From NCBI RefSeq assembly GCF_022179445.1, contig NZ_BPQU01000008.1, positions 116,452 through 180,451 of the forward strand: a stretch of DNA of 64,000 nucleotides, written 5' to 3'. This stretch comes from Methylobacterium mesophilicum. GTDB taxonomy: Bacteria > Pseudomonadota > Alphaproteobacteria > Rhizobiales > Beijerinckiaceae. The notes beneath the pieces were generated by a model. It was not told the origin of the DNA and ran no database searches. It saw nothing but the letters and a program-made list of their open reading frames with translations. Made by a program: the position numbers and the translations under genes. Positions 43,745-52,234 of the stretch are shown here, one piece after another; within the stretch, counting starts at the first letter, position 1, and each line of letters starts with the position of its first letter.

Positions 43745-45433
43745 GTGACGCTGCAATCTGTCTCCATCCGCACGAAATTGATCGTGGCGTTCACCATCCT
43801 GACCGTCTTCGTGGTTGGCCTGGGTATACTCGGGCTCGTCAGCACGCAGAAGCTGCGCGATCAGACCGTCGCCATCGAGACCAACTGGCTGCCGAGCATC
43901 AGGACGCTGAGCGAGATCAATACGCTGACGGCGCGGAGCAGCGGGCTTCTCCTGCGCCACACCCAGGCGACCGATCCGGCCCTGCTGGCCACCATCGAGA
44001 AGGACATCGGCAACTTCGACAAGTCCGTGGACGACAAGACCAAGTTCTATCGCACCTTGATCAGCTCACCCGAAGAGCAGGCATTGGACGCGACGCTGAG
44101 CCGTGCGTCGGAAACCTTCCGGGCTGTCCGGGACGAGGTGCTGGCCCTATCGCGCCGGGGCGACAAGGCGCAGGCCTACGCGCTCTACGAGACGAACGGG
44201 CTCGCGCCCCGTCGTGCCGTCTCCACCACCCTCGAGAAGCTGATCGCCCTCAACAACGAAGGCGCCAGCGCCGCCGAGGCACAGGGGCTCGTGGTGTTCG
44301 AGGAGACCCGTACGGTGACCCTGATCGCGATCGGGCTCGCCCTGGTTCTCTCGGTCCTGTCGGGGGCGGTGATCGTCCTGGGTGTCACGCGCGGCATCCG
44401 GTCCGTGGTGCAGCCGATGCAAGCCCTGATCGCCGGCGACCTGTCGGCGACGATCCCGCACCAGGGCGACCGCACCGAGATCGGCACGATCGCGGACGCC
44501 GTGCAGGTGTTCAAGGACGGGCTGATCCAGATGAAGGCTCTGGAGGCCGAGACGGCCGAGGCCCGGCTCACAGCCGAGGCGCAGCGCAAGACCGGCATGC
44601 GCCAGATGGCCGAGACGTTCGAGCAGGCGGTCGGCGGCATCATCGGCCTCGTCTCGGCCTCCGCCACCGAGCTTCAGGCAACCGCGGGGGCGATGTCGGC
44701 CATGGCCGGCCAGACCTCGGCGCAGTCCGGCGCGGTGGCCGCCGCGGCCGAGGAGGCCGCCAGCAACGTCAACACCGTGGCGGCCGCCGCCGAGGAGCTG
44801 GGCTCGTCGGTCCAGGAGATCGGCCGCCAGGTCGACGGCTCGGCCAGCCTGGCGCAGCGCGCCGTCAGCGAGGCGGATCAGACCGCCGTGCTGGTGCAGG
44901 AGCTCAGCACGGCGGCGGCCCGGGTGGGCGACGTGGTCGGCTTGATCTCGTCGATCGCCGGCCAGACAAACCTGCTGGCCTTGAACGCCACCATCGAGGC
45001 GGCCCGCGCCGGCGCCGCCGGACGCGGCTTCGCCGTCGTCGCCTCCGAGGTGAAGGCGCTGGCCGAGCAGACCGCCAAGGCCACCGAGGAGATCTCGGGC
45101 CAGATCGCCCGGATCCAGGCCTCCACCGGCCAAGCCGTCACGGCGATCGGCTCGATCGCGGCGCGGATCCAGGAGATCAGCGGCGTGACCACCTCGATCG
45201 CCGCCGCCGTGGAGCAGCAGGGCGCGGCGACCCAGGAGATCGTCCGCAACGTCAGCCAGGCCGCCATGGGGACCGGGGCGGTGACCAGCAACATCACCGG
45301 CGTCGCCAGCGCCGCGGAAGAGACCGGATCGGCGGCGAGCGAGGTGCTGGGCGCGGCATCGGAACTCTCGCGGCAGTCCGAACACCTCGCCGCCGAGGTC
45401 GGCCGCTTCCTCGCCACCGTGCGGGCGGCCTGA
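43745..45433 (+). CDS. methyl-accepting chemotaxis protein
   Basis: A 562-residue chemoreceptor. GTG 43745 is preferred: it follows GAGGG and puts the first membrane helix ([20 protein letters not shown]) near the N-terminus; an ATG at 43640 is also in frame. A four-helix-bundle periplasmic sensor ([20 protein letters not shown]) extends to the second helix ([19 protein letters not shown]), then HAMP and the signalling domain with the hairpin tip [20 protein letters not shown]. No C-terminal CheR-binding pentapeptide. No che genes adjacent. Confidence 0.93.
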   Translation: MTLQSVSIRTKLIVAFTILTVFVVGLGILGLVSTQKLRDQTVAIETNWLPSIRTLSEINTLTARSSGLLLRHTQATDPALLATIEKDIGNFDKSVDDKTKFYRTLISSPEEQALDATLSRASETFRAVRDEVLALSRRGDKAQAYALYETNGLAPRRAVSTTLEKLIALNNEGASAAEAQGLVVFEETRTVTLIAIGLALVLSVLSGAVIVLGVTRGIRSVVQPMQALIAGDLSATIPHQGDRTEIGTIADAVQVFKDGLIQMKALEAETAEARLTAEAQRKTGMRQMAETFEQAVGGIIGLVSASATELQATAGAMSAMAGQTSAQSGAVAAAAEEAASNVNTVAAAAEELGSSVQEIGRQVDGSASLAQRAVSEADQTAVLVQELSTAAARVGDVVGLISSIAGQTNLLALNATIEAARAGAAGRGFAVVASEVKALAEQTAKATEEISGQIARIQASTGQAVTAIGSIAARIQEISGVTTSIAAAVEQQGAATQEIVRNVSQAAMGTGAVTSNITGVASAAEETGSAASEVLGAASELSRQSEHLAAEVGRFLATVRAA

Positions 45434-45461
45434 ACGGCGGCCCGCCAGGATCGCCGGCCCG

Positions 45462-45806
45462 ATGCGCGCAGTCCAAACCGGTGCGCGCGTCGGCCCAGGC
45501 GACGTTTCGCGTTCCGAGCAACCATCGGTTGACCACGCCGACACCCCGCCGCTCGCCCAGGAGGGAGCCAGAACCAGATTGCGGACTTCGCCCGGCGGCT
45601 GCGCGTATCCCGCACTGTTCAAGGTCTTGGCCTTCCTGGCCGCGCTGGGATCGGTCGCCTGCGGTTTGCTGATCGTCCGGGACCTGCTCCAGTTGTTGAC
45701 GCTGCAGCAGAGCCCGACCGAAGCACGCGTGGCAACGTTGCTGGCGGTTCTCGCCGTCGGCTCGAGCCTGGGCGCCGCCGCAAGCCTGCTTCAACGAAAT
45801 CGTTGA
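45462..45806 (+). CDS. small membrane protein
   Basis: A 114-codon frame, of which the last 65 residues hold two hydrophobic helices (VLAFLAALGSVACGLLIV and ATLLAVLAVGSSLGAAASLL). The first 45 residues are low quality, so the true start may be later (no clear ribosome site found). Function unknown. Confidence 0.4.
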   Translation: MRAVQTGARVGPGDVSRSEQPSVDHADTPPLAQEGARTRLRTSPGGCAYPALFKVLAFLAALGSVACGLLIVRDLLQLLTLQQSPTEARVATLLAVLAVGSSLGAAASLLQRNR

Positions 45807-45925
45807 GCCGAATGCGGACAAAACCCATCGCGACCCAGGTGTGCCGGAGCACGCCCGCCCGGAAAGCTTAGGCATACATCAGGGTCACACCGCGAACACA
45901 GTCGCGGACCTGATGGAGACTTCCA

Positions 45926-46042
45926 ATGCCCCTCGCAACCCGCCTCACCATTGCCGCCGCCGCGACGATCGCCACCTTCGCGGTCCTGGCCGGCTCCTAC
46001 GTCCAGGCCTTGAGCCTCGCCCTGCCGGCTCACTTCGTCTGA
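45926..46042 (+). CDS. 38-residue membrane or exported peptide
   Basis: MPLATRLTIAAAATIATFAV followed by LAGSYVQALSLALPAHFV, preceded by GGAGA eleven bases before the ATG. One hydrophobic segment with a small-residue-rich pattern, either a short membrane anchor or a signal-peptide-like exported peptide. Function unknown. Confidence 0.45.
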   Translation: MPLATRLTIAAAATIATFAVLAGSYVQALSLALPAHFV

Positions 46043-46129
46043 TGCGATCGGACCCGGCGACGGAACGCCCGGCAACCCGGCGCTCCGTCGCCCCAGACGG
46101 CCTAAATCTCCTGCGCGGGGAGGCAAGCG

Positions 46130-46312
46130 ATGCACGCCATCCTGACATCCATGCTCGACGGCGCGACCTGGGTCGCCGACAGGCTCAATACGCTTCTCGA
46201 CGACGCCGTCATCGGCTTCGGAGCTGCAGCCCCGTTCGTAGTCCGAAGCGAGGACGACGCCGGCGGTGAGGCCCCGGCTCCTGCGACCAAGCTCTCCCCA
46301 AACGCCCCGTGA
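46130..46312 (+). CDS. small hypothetical protein
   Basis: A 60-residue protein with GGGGAGGCAAGC directly before the ATG, a good ribosome site. The first 35 residues (MHAILTSMLDGATWVADRLN, TLLDDAVIGFGAAAPF) form an amphipathic helix pair; the tail is Pro- and Ala-rich. Function unknown. Confidence 0.45.
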   Translation: MHAILTSMLDGATWVADRLNTLLDDAVIGFGAAAPFVVRSEDDAGGEAPAPATKLSPNAP

Positions 46313-46567
46313 CGGATTGATCGGCGGCGAGGGGCCCAGCGACGCCGAGCCCGCTGTCCGCACCGGCGCCGGCGTGGTTGACCGAACCGCCTGAGTCGGC
46401 CTCAGGTGGCATTGAACGGACCCGTGCGTCCGCGCACCGTCAGGGCCCCTGATCTGTGTCGTTTTCTAAAATGGTCGGCCGGCATCACTATTGCCGAGTC
46501 TGAGCAGCATCGCCATTTCTTGTCTCATTCGCGGACAAGTGGCGAAAAGCAGTCCAGGATTGAGCCA

Positions 46568-46819
46568 ATGGCCGCTGCCACAGTAGAGAAGCCGCTGGAC
46601 GTCGGCGGCCCGATCAGCCGGAGAGCCGCAGCGCTCGCCAACGTAAAATGGTTTCGGGCTCTGGCATCTCGCGTGCTGCGCGAAGGGGGGCCTCAGGCGA
46701 CATTGCGCGCCGCCAACGCCAGGGCGGCGGCCCGCATCATCCTGCGCCAGGCCAAGCGGGACGCACTCGTCAACCGGATGGCCCGTGAGGCTCTGCAGGC
46801 GGATCGGGTCTCGCACTAG
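46568..46819 (+). CDS. small basic hypothetical protein
   Basis: An 83-residue protein (MAAATVEKPLDVGGPISRRA) rich in Arg and Ala, with a helical second half (NARAAARIILRQAKRDALVN). Start at ATG 46568; longer frames upstream are unlike protein. No family recognised. Confidence 0.5.
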   Translation: MAAATVEKPLDVGGPISRRAAALANVKWFRALASRVLREGGPQATLRAANARAAARIILRQAKRDALVNRMAREALQADRVSH

Positions 46820-46948
46820 ATCGGGCGCCTGTTCGACTGCGCCGTGCCGACGTATCCCTCGAAGCCTCTGCTGCGATGAACCGCCGAGGTCATTCGGAAG
46901 AACCGGGGCCGCCGGCCAGCCCATGCCGCCGGCAGCCCCGTCGAACGC

Positions 46949-47347
46949 TCAGCGCTTGAATTTGCCGTCGTACTTGAACTCCGGCGCGGACTTCAGCTGC
47001 TCCTTGGTCGCGCCGATGATCGCCTTCCACTTCTTGGCGTCGGCATCGTAGCCCAGGGCCACGGAAGCCGGCGACACGGCGACGTAACGCTCGCCCATGC
47101 CGAGGAAGCCACCGACCGAGACGATGTAGCCGACGACCTTCTCGTTGTGGATCGCGATGTCCTTGATCTCGCCGACGGTGTTGTTCTCGGCGTCGGTGAT
47201 GTTGAGGCCGATCAGGTTGTAGCTCAGCACAGCGTCCTGCGGCACGCTCTCGAACTTGGGGGCCACCGTCGGGGGCGTGGTGTTCGCGGCGAGGGCGGGT
47301 CCGGCGAGGACAGCGGCGGCGAGGGAAGCGAGGACGAGGCGGCGCAT
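46949..47347 (-). CDS. exported PRC-barrel protein
   Basis: A 132-residue protein with signal peptide MRRLVLASLAAAVLAGPALA. The mature part is one PRC-barrel domain: LSYNLIGLNITDAENNTVGE, IKDIAIHNEKVVGYIVSVGG and FLGMGERYVAVSPASVALGY. PRC barrels occur in ribosome maturation and photosynthetic proteins; periplasmic single-domain ones are common in Rhizobiales and have no settled function. Divergent from the exporter gene. Confidence 0.85.
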   Translation of the reverse strand: MRRLVLASLAAAVLAGPALAANTTPPTVAPKFESVPQDAVLSYNLIGLNITDAENNTVGEIKDIAIHNEKVVGYIVSVGGFLGMGERYVAVSPASVALGYDADAKKWKAIIGATKEQLKSAPEFKYDGKFKR

Positions 47348-47550
47348 CGAGATCTCCAGCGGCCCGGGATGGGCGCGGGGAAAGGGCCGACCTGCACGCA
47401 TCGTTCCGCGTGATCGCAGAAATGTTAATCCCCGGAACATGGAACCGACCGGCCGGATCGTTAGGCCACCGCGCGTGTCCTGCCGCGCGGCCGGTACAGT
47501 TCGGCTCGTCCGGCCCGAACCGTCCCTATCTGAGCACGCGCAGCAGGCGC

Positions 47551-48504
47551 ATGTCCCGGCGGATCAAGGCCGAGGGGACAGGCGTGGCACGATCCGGGCA
47601 AGCATCGACGGCATTGACCGACCCAGGCGCCGGGCGGGACCTCGCCTCGGCAAAGCCGGGGGCGTGGATCGACGGGCTGGTCGGCGTGGCGATCTTCAGC
47701 GGCTCCCTGGTGGCGACCCGGCTTGCGCTCACCGGCATGGACGCGCTGTTCCTCAGCGCCGCACGGGCGGCCCTGGCCGGGCTCGCGGGGGCCGCCGCGT
47801 TGCTCATCCTGCGGGAGGCCTGGCCCCGCAGGAGCGACCTCGGGGCGCTCGCCATCGTGGCGGCGGGCGTGGTGGTCGGGTTCCCCCTCCTGACCGCGCT
47901 CGCCCTGCGCACCGTCAACGCGGCGCACCGGACGGTCTTCGTAGGGCTGCTGCCGCTCGCCACCGCCGTGTTCGGCGCCCTGCGGTCGGGCGAGCGCCCC
48001 TCCGCGGCGTTCTGGATCCTGTCGATCCTGGGCGCCCTCGTGACGGTGGGCTTCGCGGCGCGCGGGCTCGACGGGCCGCCGGGGCCCGGGGACGCCTTCA
48101 TGCTGGCGGCGATCCTGGTCTGCGGCCTCGGCTATGCGGAGGGCGGTAAGCTCGCGCGGCGGCTCGGCGGCTGGCAGGTGATCGCGTGGGCCACCGTCCT
48201 GTCGCTGCCGCTCTCCCTGCCGCTGGCGCTGGCCTTGCGCCCGGCCGATCCCGGCGCGATCCCGCTGCCGGCCTGGGTCGGCCTCGGCTACGTCGCCCTG
48301 TTCAGCATGCTGATCGGGTTCGTGTTCTGGTATCGGGCGCTGGCCCGGGGCGGCATCGCGGCGATCGGGCAGCTCCAACTCCTGCAGCCGTTCATGGGGC
48401 TGGGCATCGCCGCACTGGTGCTGGGCGAGCGGATCGAGCCCGCGATGATCGGGGCGGCGCTCGCGGTCGCGGCCTGCGTGGCTTTGGCGCGGCGGATGGC
48501 CTGA
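47551..48504 (+). CDS. DMT-superfamily (EamA) exporter
   Basis: A 317-residue membrane protein starting at ATG 47551; the longer frame upstream is not protein-like. Ten hydrophobic helices form two EamA repeats, the first beginning IDGLVGVAIFSGSLVATRLA, the second ending LQLLQPFMGLGIAALVLGER. The motif of basic and glutamate residues at the end of each repeat (RSGERPS, LGERIEP) fits. Such carriers export amino acids, purines or other metabolites; the substrate is unknown. Confidence 0.88.
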   Translation: MSRRIKAEGTGVARSGQASTALTDPGAGRDLASAKPGAWIDGLVGVAIFSGSLVATRLALTGMDALFLSAARAALAGLAGAAALLILREAWPRRSDLGALAIVAAGVVVGFPLLTALALRTVNAAHRTVFVGLLPLATAVFGALRSGERPSAAFWILSILGALVTVGFAARGLDGPPGPGDAFMLAAILVCGLGYAEGGKLARRLGGWQVIAWATVLSLPLSLPLALALRPADPGAIPLPAWVGLGYVALFSMLIGFVFWYRALARGGIAAIGQLQLLQPFMGLGIAALVLGERIEPAMIGAALAVAACVALARRMA

Positions 48505-48513
48505 ACCGAACGC

Positions 48514-49437
48514 TCAGCCGGCCTTCGCCACCACCTCGATGTCCCGGTCCATCCCGCTCTCGACCTTGAACTCGCGGGTGTAGACCTGCCCGTCATGCCG
48601 GGCGATCAGCACGTAGTCGCCCTCGGCCAGGGTTACCTGCGGAAACGCGCCGATCGCCTCGCGGATCGTGTCGCCGCCGGGGGTGAGGACCGAGAAGGCG
48701 GTGCCGGCATAGGCCTCCGCCCCGTAGGCGGCGACCAACTTGAGGGTGACGGTGGCGGCGCGGTGGTTGAGCGTCGCCTCGGTGACTTTGCCGTTCTCGA
48801 CTCGCAGGTCGGCGCGCTGGATCGCGTTGGATTCTCCGTAGGTCGAGACCACGTGATACGTGCCTTCCGGCAGCCGCAGGATCTCCCCGGCCTTGATGCC
48901 GGAGCGCACGAGCCGGCCTTCGGAATTAGTGCCCACCGGCACGAACACCGAGAACACCACCTGGGCGGGCGGGATCTTCTGGTCGCCGACGGCGCCGGCG
49001 AGCTTCAGCGCGCCGGCCGCGACCCGGAGGGTGTCGGTGGCCGGCTGTCCGCCCATCACGATGCGCTTCGAGGCACTGGCGAAGCCGTAGGTAACGGTCG
49101 CCACGTAGGCGCCCGGGGGCAGGGTGAAGTTCGGCTCGGCCTCGGTGGAGCGGCCGACGATCGAGGGCCGGGTGCCGTCGCCGCGATCCTCGTAGATCCG
49201 CCAGGCCAGGCCCTTGCGCAGCGGCACCCCCGCTCCGGACAACAGCGCCGACAGGGACAGCTGCGCCTCCGGCTCGGCCGGCGGCATGTTGGGCGGCAAG
49301 GTCGGGCTGGTGATCGACGGGGAGGGCAGGGGGTCGCCGAGGCGGTTCTGGAACACGCCCTGCTGCGCGCGCGCAGCAGCGGGCATGAGGGCGGGCGAGA
49401 GAATTGCCAACGCCATCGCGGCAAGCCTCGTGCGCAT
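48514..49437 (-). CDS. secreted beta-sandwich repeat protein
   Basis: A 307-residue exported protein with signal peptide MRTRLAAMALAILSPALMPA; GAGGA lies upstream of ATG 49437, and ATG 49452 is an alternative. After a Pro-rich linker (PSPSITSPTLPPNMPPAEPE) come three similar segments each containing a strand pair like LPPGAYVATVTYGFASASKR, LPEGTYHVVSTYGESNAIQR and LAEGDYVLIARHDGQVYTRE, spaced about 90 residues. Such repeats resemble carboxypeptidase-regulatory or PEGA-type beta domains. Role in the envelope is likely, function unknown. Confidence 0.75.
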   Translation of the reverse strand: MRTRLAAMALAILSPALMPAAARAQQGVFQNRLGDPLPSPSITSPTLPPNMPPAEPEAQLSLSALLSGAGVPLRKGLAWRIYEDRGDGTRPSIVGRSTEAEPNFTLPPGAYVATVTYGFASASKRIVMGGQPATDTLRVAAGALKLAGAVGDQKIPPAQVVFSVFVPVGTNSEGRLVRSGIKAGEILRLPEGTYHVVSTYGESNAIQRADLRVENGKVTEATLNHRAATVTLKLVAAYGAEAYAGTAFSVLTPGGDTIREAIGAFPQVTLAEGDYVLIARHDGQVYTREFKVESGMDRDIEVVAKAG

Positions 49438-49573
49438 CAGTCGAATCCTCATCAAGTCCCAGTCCGGTTCCGCCTGTGCCTCCGGACCATGGCGGCGGCA
49501 AGGCCGCACGGTCTTCCCCCGGGTGCCCGTGCGTGCCACATCCGGGTCCCGATTCATCCGCGGGACAGGACGC

Positions 49574-50137
49574 ATGACTGCCACCCTCGACCTCCTGACG
49601 ACGCGCCGTTCGGTCCCGCCGCTGCTGCTGGACGGCCCGGGGCCGGACCGCGCGCAGCTCGAGACCATCCTGACCGTGGCGTCCCGGGTGCCCGACCACG
49701 GCAAGCTGGCGCCCTGGCGGTTCATCGTGATCGCCGACGCGGCGCGGGAGCGGGTCGGAGACATCATCGCGACCACGTTCGCGGCGGACAACCCCGATGC
49801 GAGGCCGGAGCGGCTCGCCCAGGAGCGCGGCCGCCTGATGCACGCGCCGCTGACCGTCGCGGTCGTCTCCCGCACGGGCCCGCACGTGAAGATCCCCGAA
49901 TGGGAGCAGCTGCTCTCGGTCGGTGCCGCCACCATGAACCTCGTGGTCGCGGCCAACGCCTCGGGCTTCGCCACGTCGTGGCTGACGGAATGGTACGCCT
50001 ACGATCGCCGGGTGCTGGACGCTCTGGGCCTGGCGCCATCCGAGAAGCTCGCCGGCTTCGTGCATATCGGCCGGGCCCGCGAGGTGCCGTCCGACCGTCC
50101 GCGGCCGAGTCTTTCGGAGATCGTGACCTATCTCTGA
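49574..50137 (+). CDS. nitroreductase family protein
   Basis: A 187-residue FMN-dependent oxidoreductase of the YdjA/TdsD-like short type. FMN-binding residues lie in LLTTRRSVPPLLLDGPGP, VASRVPDHGKLAPWRFIVIA and SVGAATMNLVVAANASGFAT, and the C-terminal GFVHIGRAREVPSDRPRP is characteristic. It reduces nitro compounds or quinones using NAD(P)H. Divergent from the secreted repeat protein, and immediately followed by a flavin reductase-like gene, which may supply reduced flavin. Confidence 0.92.
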   Translation: MTATLDLLTTRRSVPPLLLDGPGPDRAQLETILTVASRVPDHGKLAPWRFIVIADAARERVGDIIATTFAADNPDARPERLAQERGRLMHAPLTVAVVSRTGPHVKIPEWEQLLSVGAATMNLVVAANASGFATSWLTEWYAYDRRVLDALGLAPSEKLAGFVHIGRAREVPSDRPRPSLSEIVTYL

Positions 50138-50164
50138 GTGCGTCCCGACTCAGAAGGCGCATCC

Positions 50165-50794
50165 GTGCATTACGATCTCGACGTCCCGCGCGAGGCCCGC
50201 GCGCTCCCGCACAACCCCCTCAAGGCGATCGTGGCGCCACGCCCGATCGGCTGGATCAGTGCCATGAGCCGCGAAGGCAAGCTCAACCTCGCGCCCTACT
50301 CGTTCTTCAACGCGGTCGCCGACGACATGGTGGCGTTCTCGTCCTCGGGCCGGAAGGACGCCATGACCTTCGCCGAGGAGGGTGCGGAGTTCGTGTGCAG
50401 CCTGGCGACCTGGGACCTGCGCGACGGGATGAACGATTCCTCGGCGCCCCTGCCGCGAGGCGAAAGCGAATTCGCCTTCGCCAACCTGGAGACCGCCCCC
50501 TCGCAGAAGGTGCGCCCGCCCCGGGTGGCGGCCTCGCCTGCCGCCCTCGAATGCCGCTGGCTCCAGACCGTCCCGCTGGTGCCGCTCGGCGGCGGCGAGG
50601 CCGAGAATTTCCTGGTGATCGGCCAGGTCGTGTCGATCTACGTCGACGAGCGGTTCGTATCGGACGGCATGGTCGACACCGCCGCGATGCATCCGATCAT
50701 GCGCGGCGGATATTTCGACTACTTCCACGCCACCGCGGAAACCCGGTTCCAGATGCGCCGGCCCAAGGGTGCGGCGGAGTTCACCGGATCCTGA
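50165..50794 (+). CDS. flavin reductase-like FMN-binding protein
   Basis: A 209-residue protein from GTG 50165 (GTG 50138, directly after the previous stop, is also possible). It shows the flavin-reductase fold of the large DIM6/NTAB type: KAIVAPRPIGWISAMSREGK, LNLAPYSFFNAVADDMVAFS and FVIG-like ENFLVIGQVVSIYVDERFVS. These enzymes or flavin-binding proteins reduce or carry FMN. Operon with the nitroreductase. Confidence 0.88.
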   Translation: MHYDLDVPREARALPHNPLKAIVAPRPIGWISAMSREGKLNLAPYSFFNAVADDMVAFSSSGRKDAMTFAEEGAEFVCSLATWDLRDGMNDSSAPLPRGESEFAFANLETAPSQKVRPPRVAASPAALECRWLQTVPLVPLGGGEAENFLVIGQVVSIYVDERFVSDGMVDTAAMHPIMRGGYFDYFHATAETRFQMRRPKGAAEFTGS

Positions 50795-50870
50795 AAGCTC
50801 GATTGAAGCGGGCGCAGCGGAGCGTTGGACGTTTCGCACAGCCCCTGTCCCGGGCGCATGCAGCGCCAGC

Positions 50871-50975
50871 GGAATGCGGCCCGGGACCCAGCACGAGACA
50901 ACGCGAAGCGACTATGTCCCTCCAGGAGCGTGCCGCTACGCGGCGCTTTCCCTGCTGGGTCCCGGATCGCATTCC
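50871..50975. repeat. long imperfect extragenic palindrome
   Basis: The 23-base arm at 50871-50893 (GGAATGCGGCCCGGGACCC and on) is repeated in reverse complement at 50953-50975 with two mismatches; 59 bases lie between, themselves containing the shorter palindrome GCCGC-TAC-GCGGC. Located in the 300-bp gap between the flavin reductase gene and the lytic transglycosylase gene. The form is that of REP-like or miniature mobile palindromes; whether it is repeated in the genome cannot be seen here. Confidence 0.65.
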
Positions 50976-51121
50976 ACTATCGTTCCAGGCGTCGAGGAGA
51001 TGGGGCGTGGCTCTCCGCTAAAGATGGAGAATCGCGCCCGACAGGGCGCACCGTCGATTGAGGAGTTGTTTACCATAGGCGGCGCAGGTTCACGGTGTCC
51101 TCAGACCCCGTGCGCGCCCGG

Positions 51122-52234
51122 ATGTTCCTGTTCACCACGCCATCCAGCCCATCGGAAAGCAGCCCGCCCGCGCAGGGACGGGCGGCCGCGGGCTCGGCCG
51201 CCTCCGGGCCGGTCGTCCAGGCGATCCGCGACGGCGCGATGGCGAGCGGCGTCGGGTTCGACTACCTGCTCGCGACGGCCCGGCGGGAATCCGCCCTCGA
51301 TCCGGCGGCCAAGGCCGGGACCTCCTCGGCCACCGGCCTGTTCCAGTTCATCGAGCAGACCTGGCTCGGGGTGATGAAGAATGCCGGGCCGAAACTCGGC
51401 CTCCAGGCGCAGGCGGACGCCATAACCCGGCAATCCGACGGCACCTACGCGGTCCCGGATGCCGAGCAGCGCCAGGCGATCCTCGACCTGCGGCGCGATC
51501 CGAAGATCTCCGCGACGCTCGCCGGCGCCCTGACCCAGCAGAATTCCGACGCCCTCGCGTCGGCGCTCGGGCGCGACCCGACTGCGGGTGACCTCTACGC
51601 CGCGCACGTCCTCGGCGCGAAAGGCGCAGCCGCCCTGATCTCCACCGCCCGCGCCTTCCCGGCCCGGGCCGCGGCCCTCGACCTGCCGGAGGCGGCCGCA
51701 GCCAACCGATCCCTGTTCTACGACCGGACGGGCCGGCCGCGCAGCGCCGCCGAGCTCTACGCCAGCCTCGCGGCCGCCGCTCAGGGTGCCGCACAAGGCG
51801 CCGCACAGGGCGCTACCGCCACAGACCTGACCGTGTTGCGCCAGGACGGCGCCCCGGCCACGCAGGCGGCCACGGCCTATGCCAGCACCGCCACGGCGTT
51901 CGGCGGCACCTCCGACCTGCGCAGCCTGTTCCAGACCGACCAGCGCGGCACGGCCTCGGACGCAGCGGCGCGCCTCTGGCAGGCCCGCAACGCCGCGCCG
52001 CCGACCCAGCACCCCGCGCCGACCTATTTCCCGCGCTCCGGCGCGGAGACGCCGCTCGTCGCGGCCGCCGCCGAGCCCGCGATTACCGGCGCCCTCGCCG
52101 AACCGGCGCCGACGCCGGCGGGCCTCGCCCTCGTCAACCCGCCACTGCCGCCCCGCCGCCCGGCCGATCTCGCCGCCGCGGGATCCACCACCGGCATCAG
52201 GAACAGCCTGTTCGCCCCCCGGAGCGGCCCATGA
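51122..52234 (+). CDS. lytic transglycosylase-like protein
   Basis: A 370-residue protein; GTG 51095 is an alternative start. Residues about 35-100 form an SLT-type domain with the catalytic glutamate in YLLATARRESALDPAAKAGT and the following SSATGLFQFIEQTWLGVM, the G-L-F/M-Q motif of the family. The rest is Ala/Pro-rich with a Gln-Gly-Ala-Ala tandem near residue 222. It cuts peptidoglycan glycan strands, possibly for assembly of a flagellum or secretion apparatus. No classical signal peptide. Its stop overlaps the next start (ATGA). Confidence 0.85.
   Translation: MFLFTTPSSPSESSPPAQGRAAAGSAASGPVVQAIRDGAMASGVGFDYLLATARRESALDPAAKAGTSSATGLFQFIEQTWLGVMKNAGPKLGLQAQADAITRQSDGTYAVPDAEQRQAILDLRRDPKISATLAGALTQQNSDALASALGRDPTAGDLYAAHVLGAKGAAALISTARAFPARAAALDLPEAAAANRSLFYDRTGRPRSAAELYASLAAAAQGAAQGAAQGATATDLTVLRQDGAPATQAATAYASTATAFGGTSDLRSLFQTDQRGTASDAAARLWQARNAAPPTQHPAPTYFPRSGAETPLVAAAAEPAITGALAEPAPTPAGLALVNPPLPPRRPADLAAAGSTTGIRNSLFAPRSGP

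Noticed and set aside
43681..45672. 663-codon plus-strand frame
   Set aside because: Out-of-frame shadow of the chemoreceptor gene, rich in Arg, Gly and Asp repeats.
47461..48378. 305-codon minus-strand frame
   Set aside because: Antisense of the DMT exporter, with Arg/Gln/Pro-biased composition.
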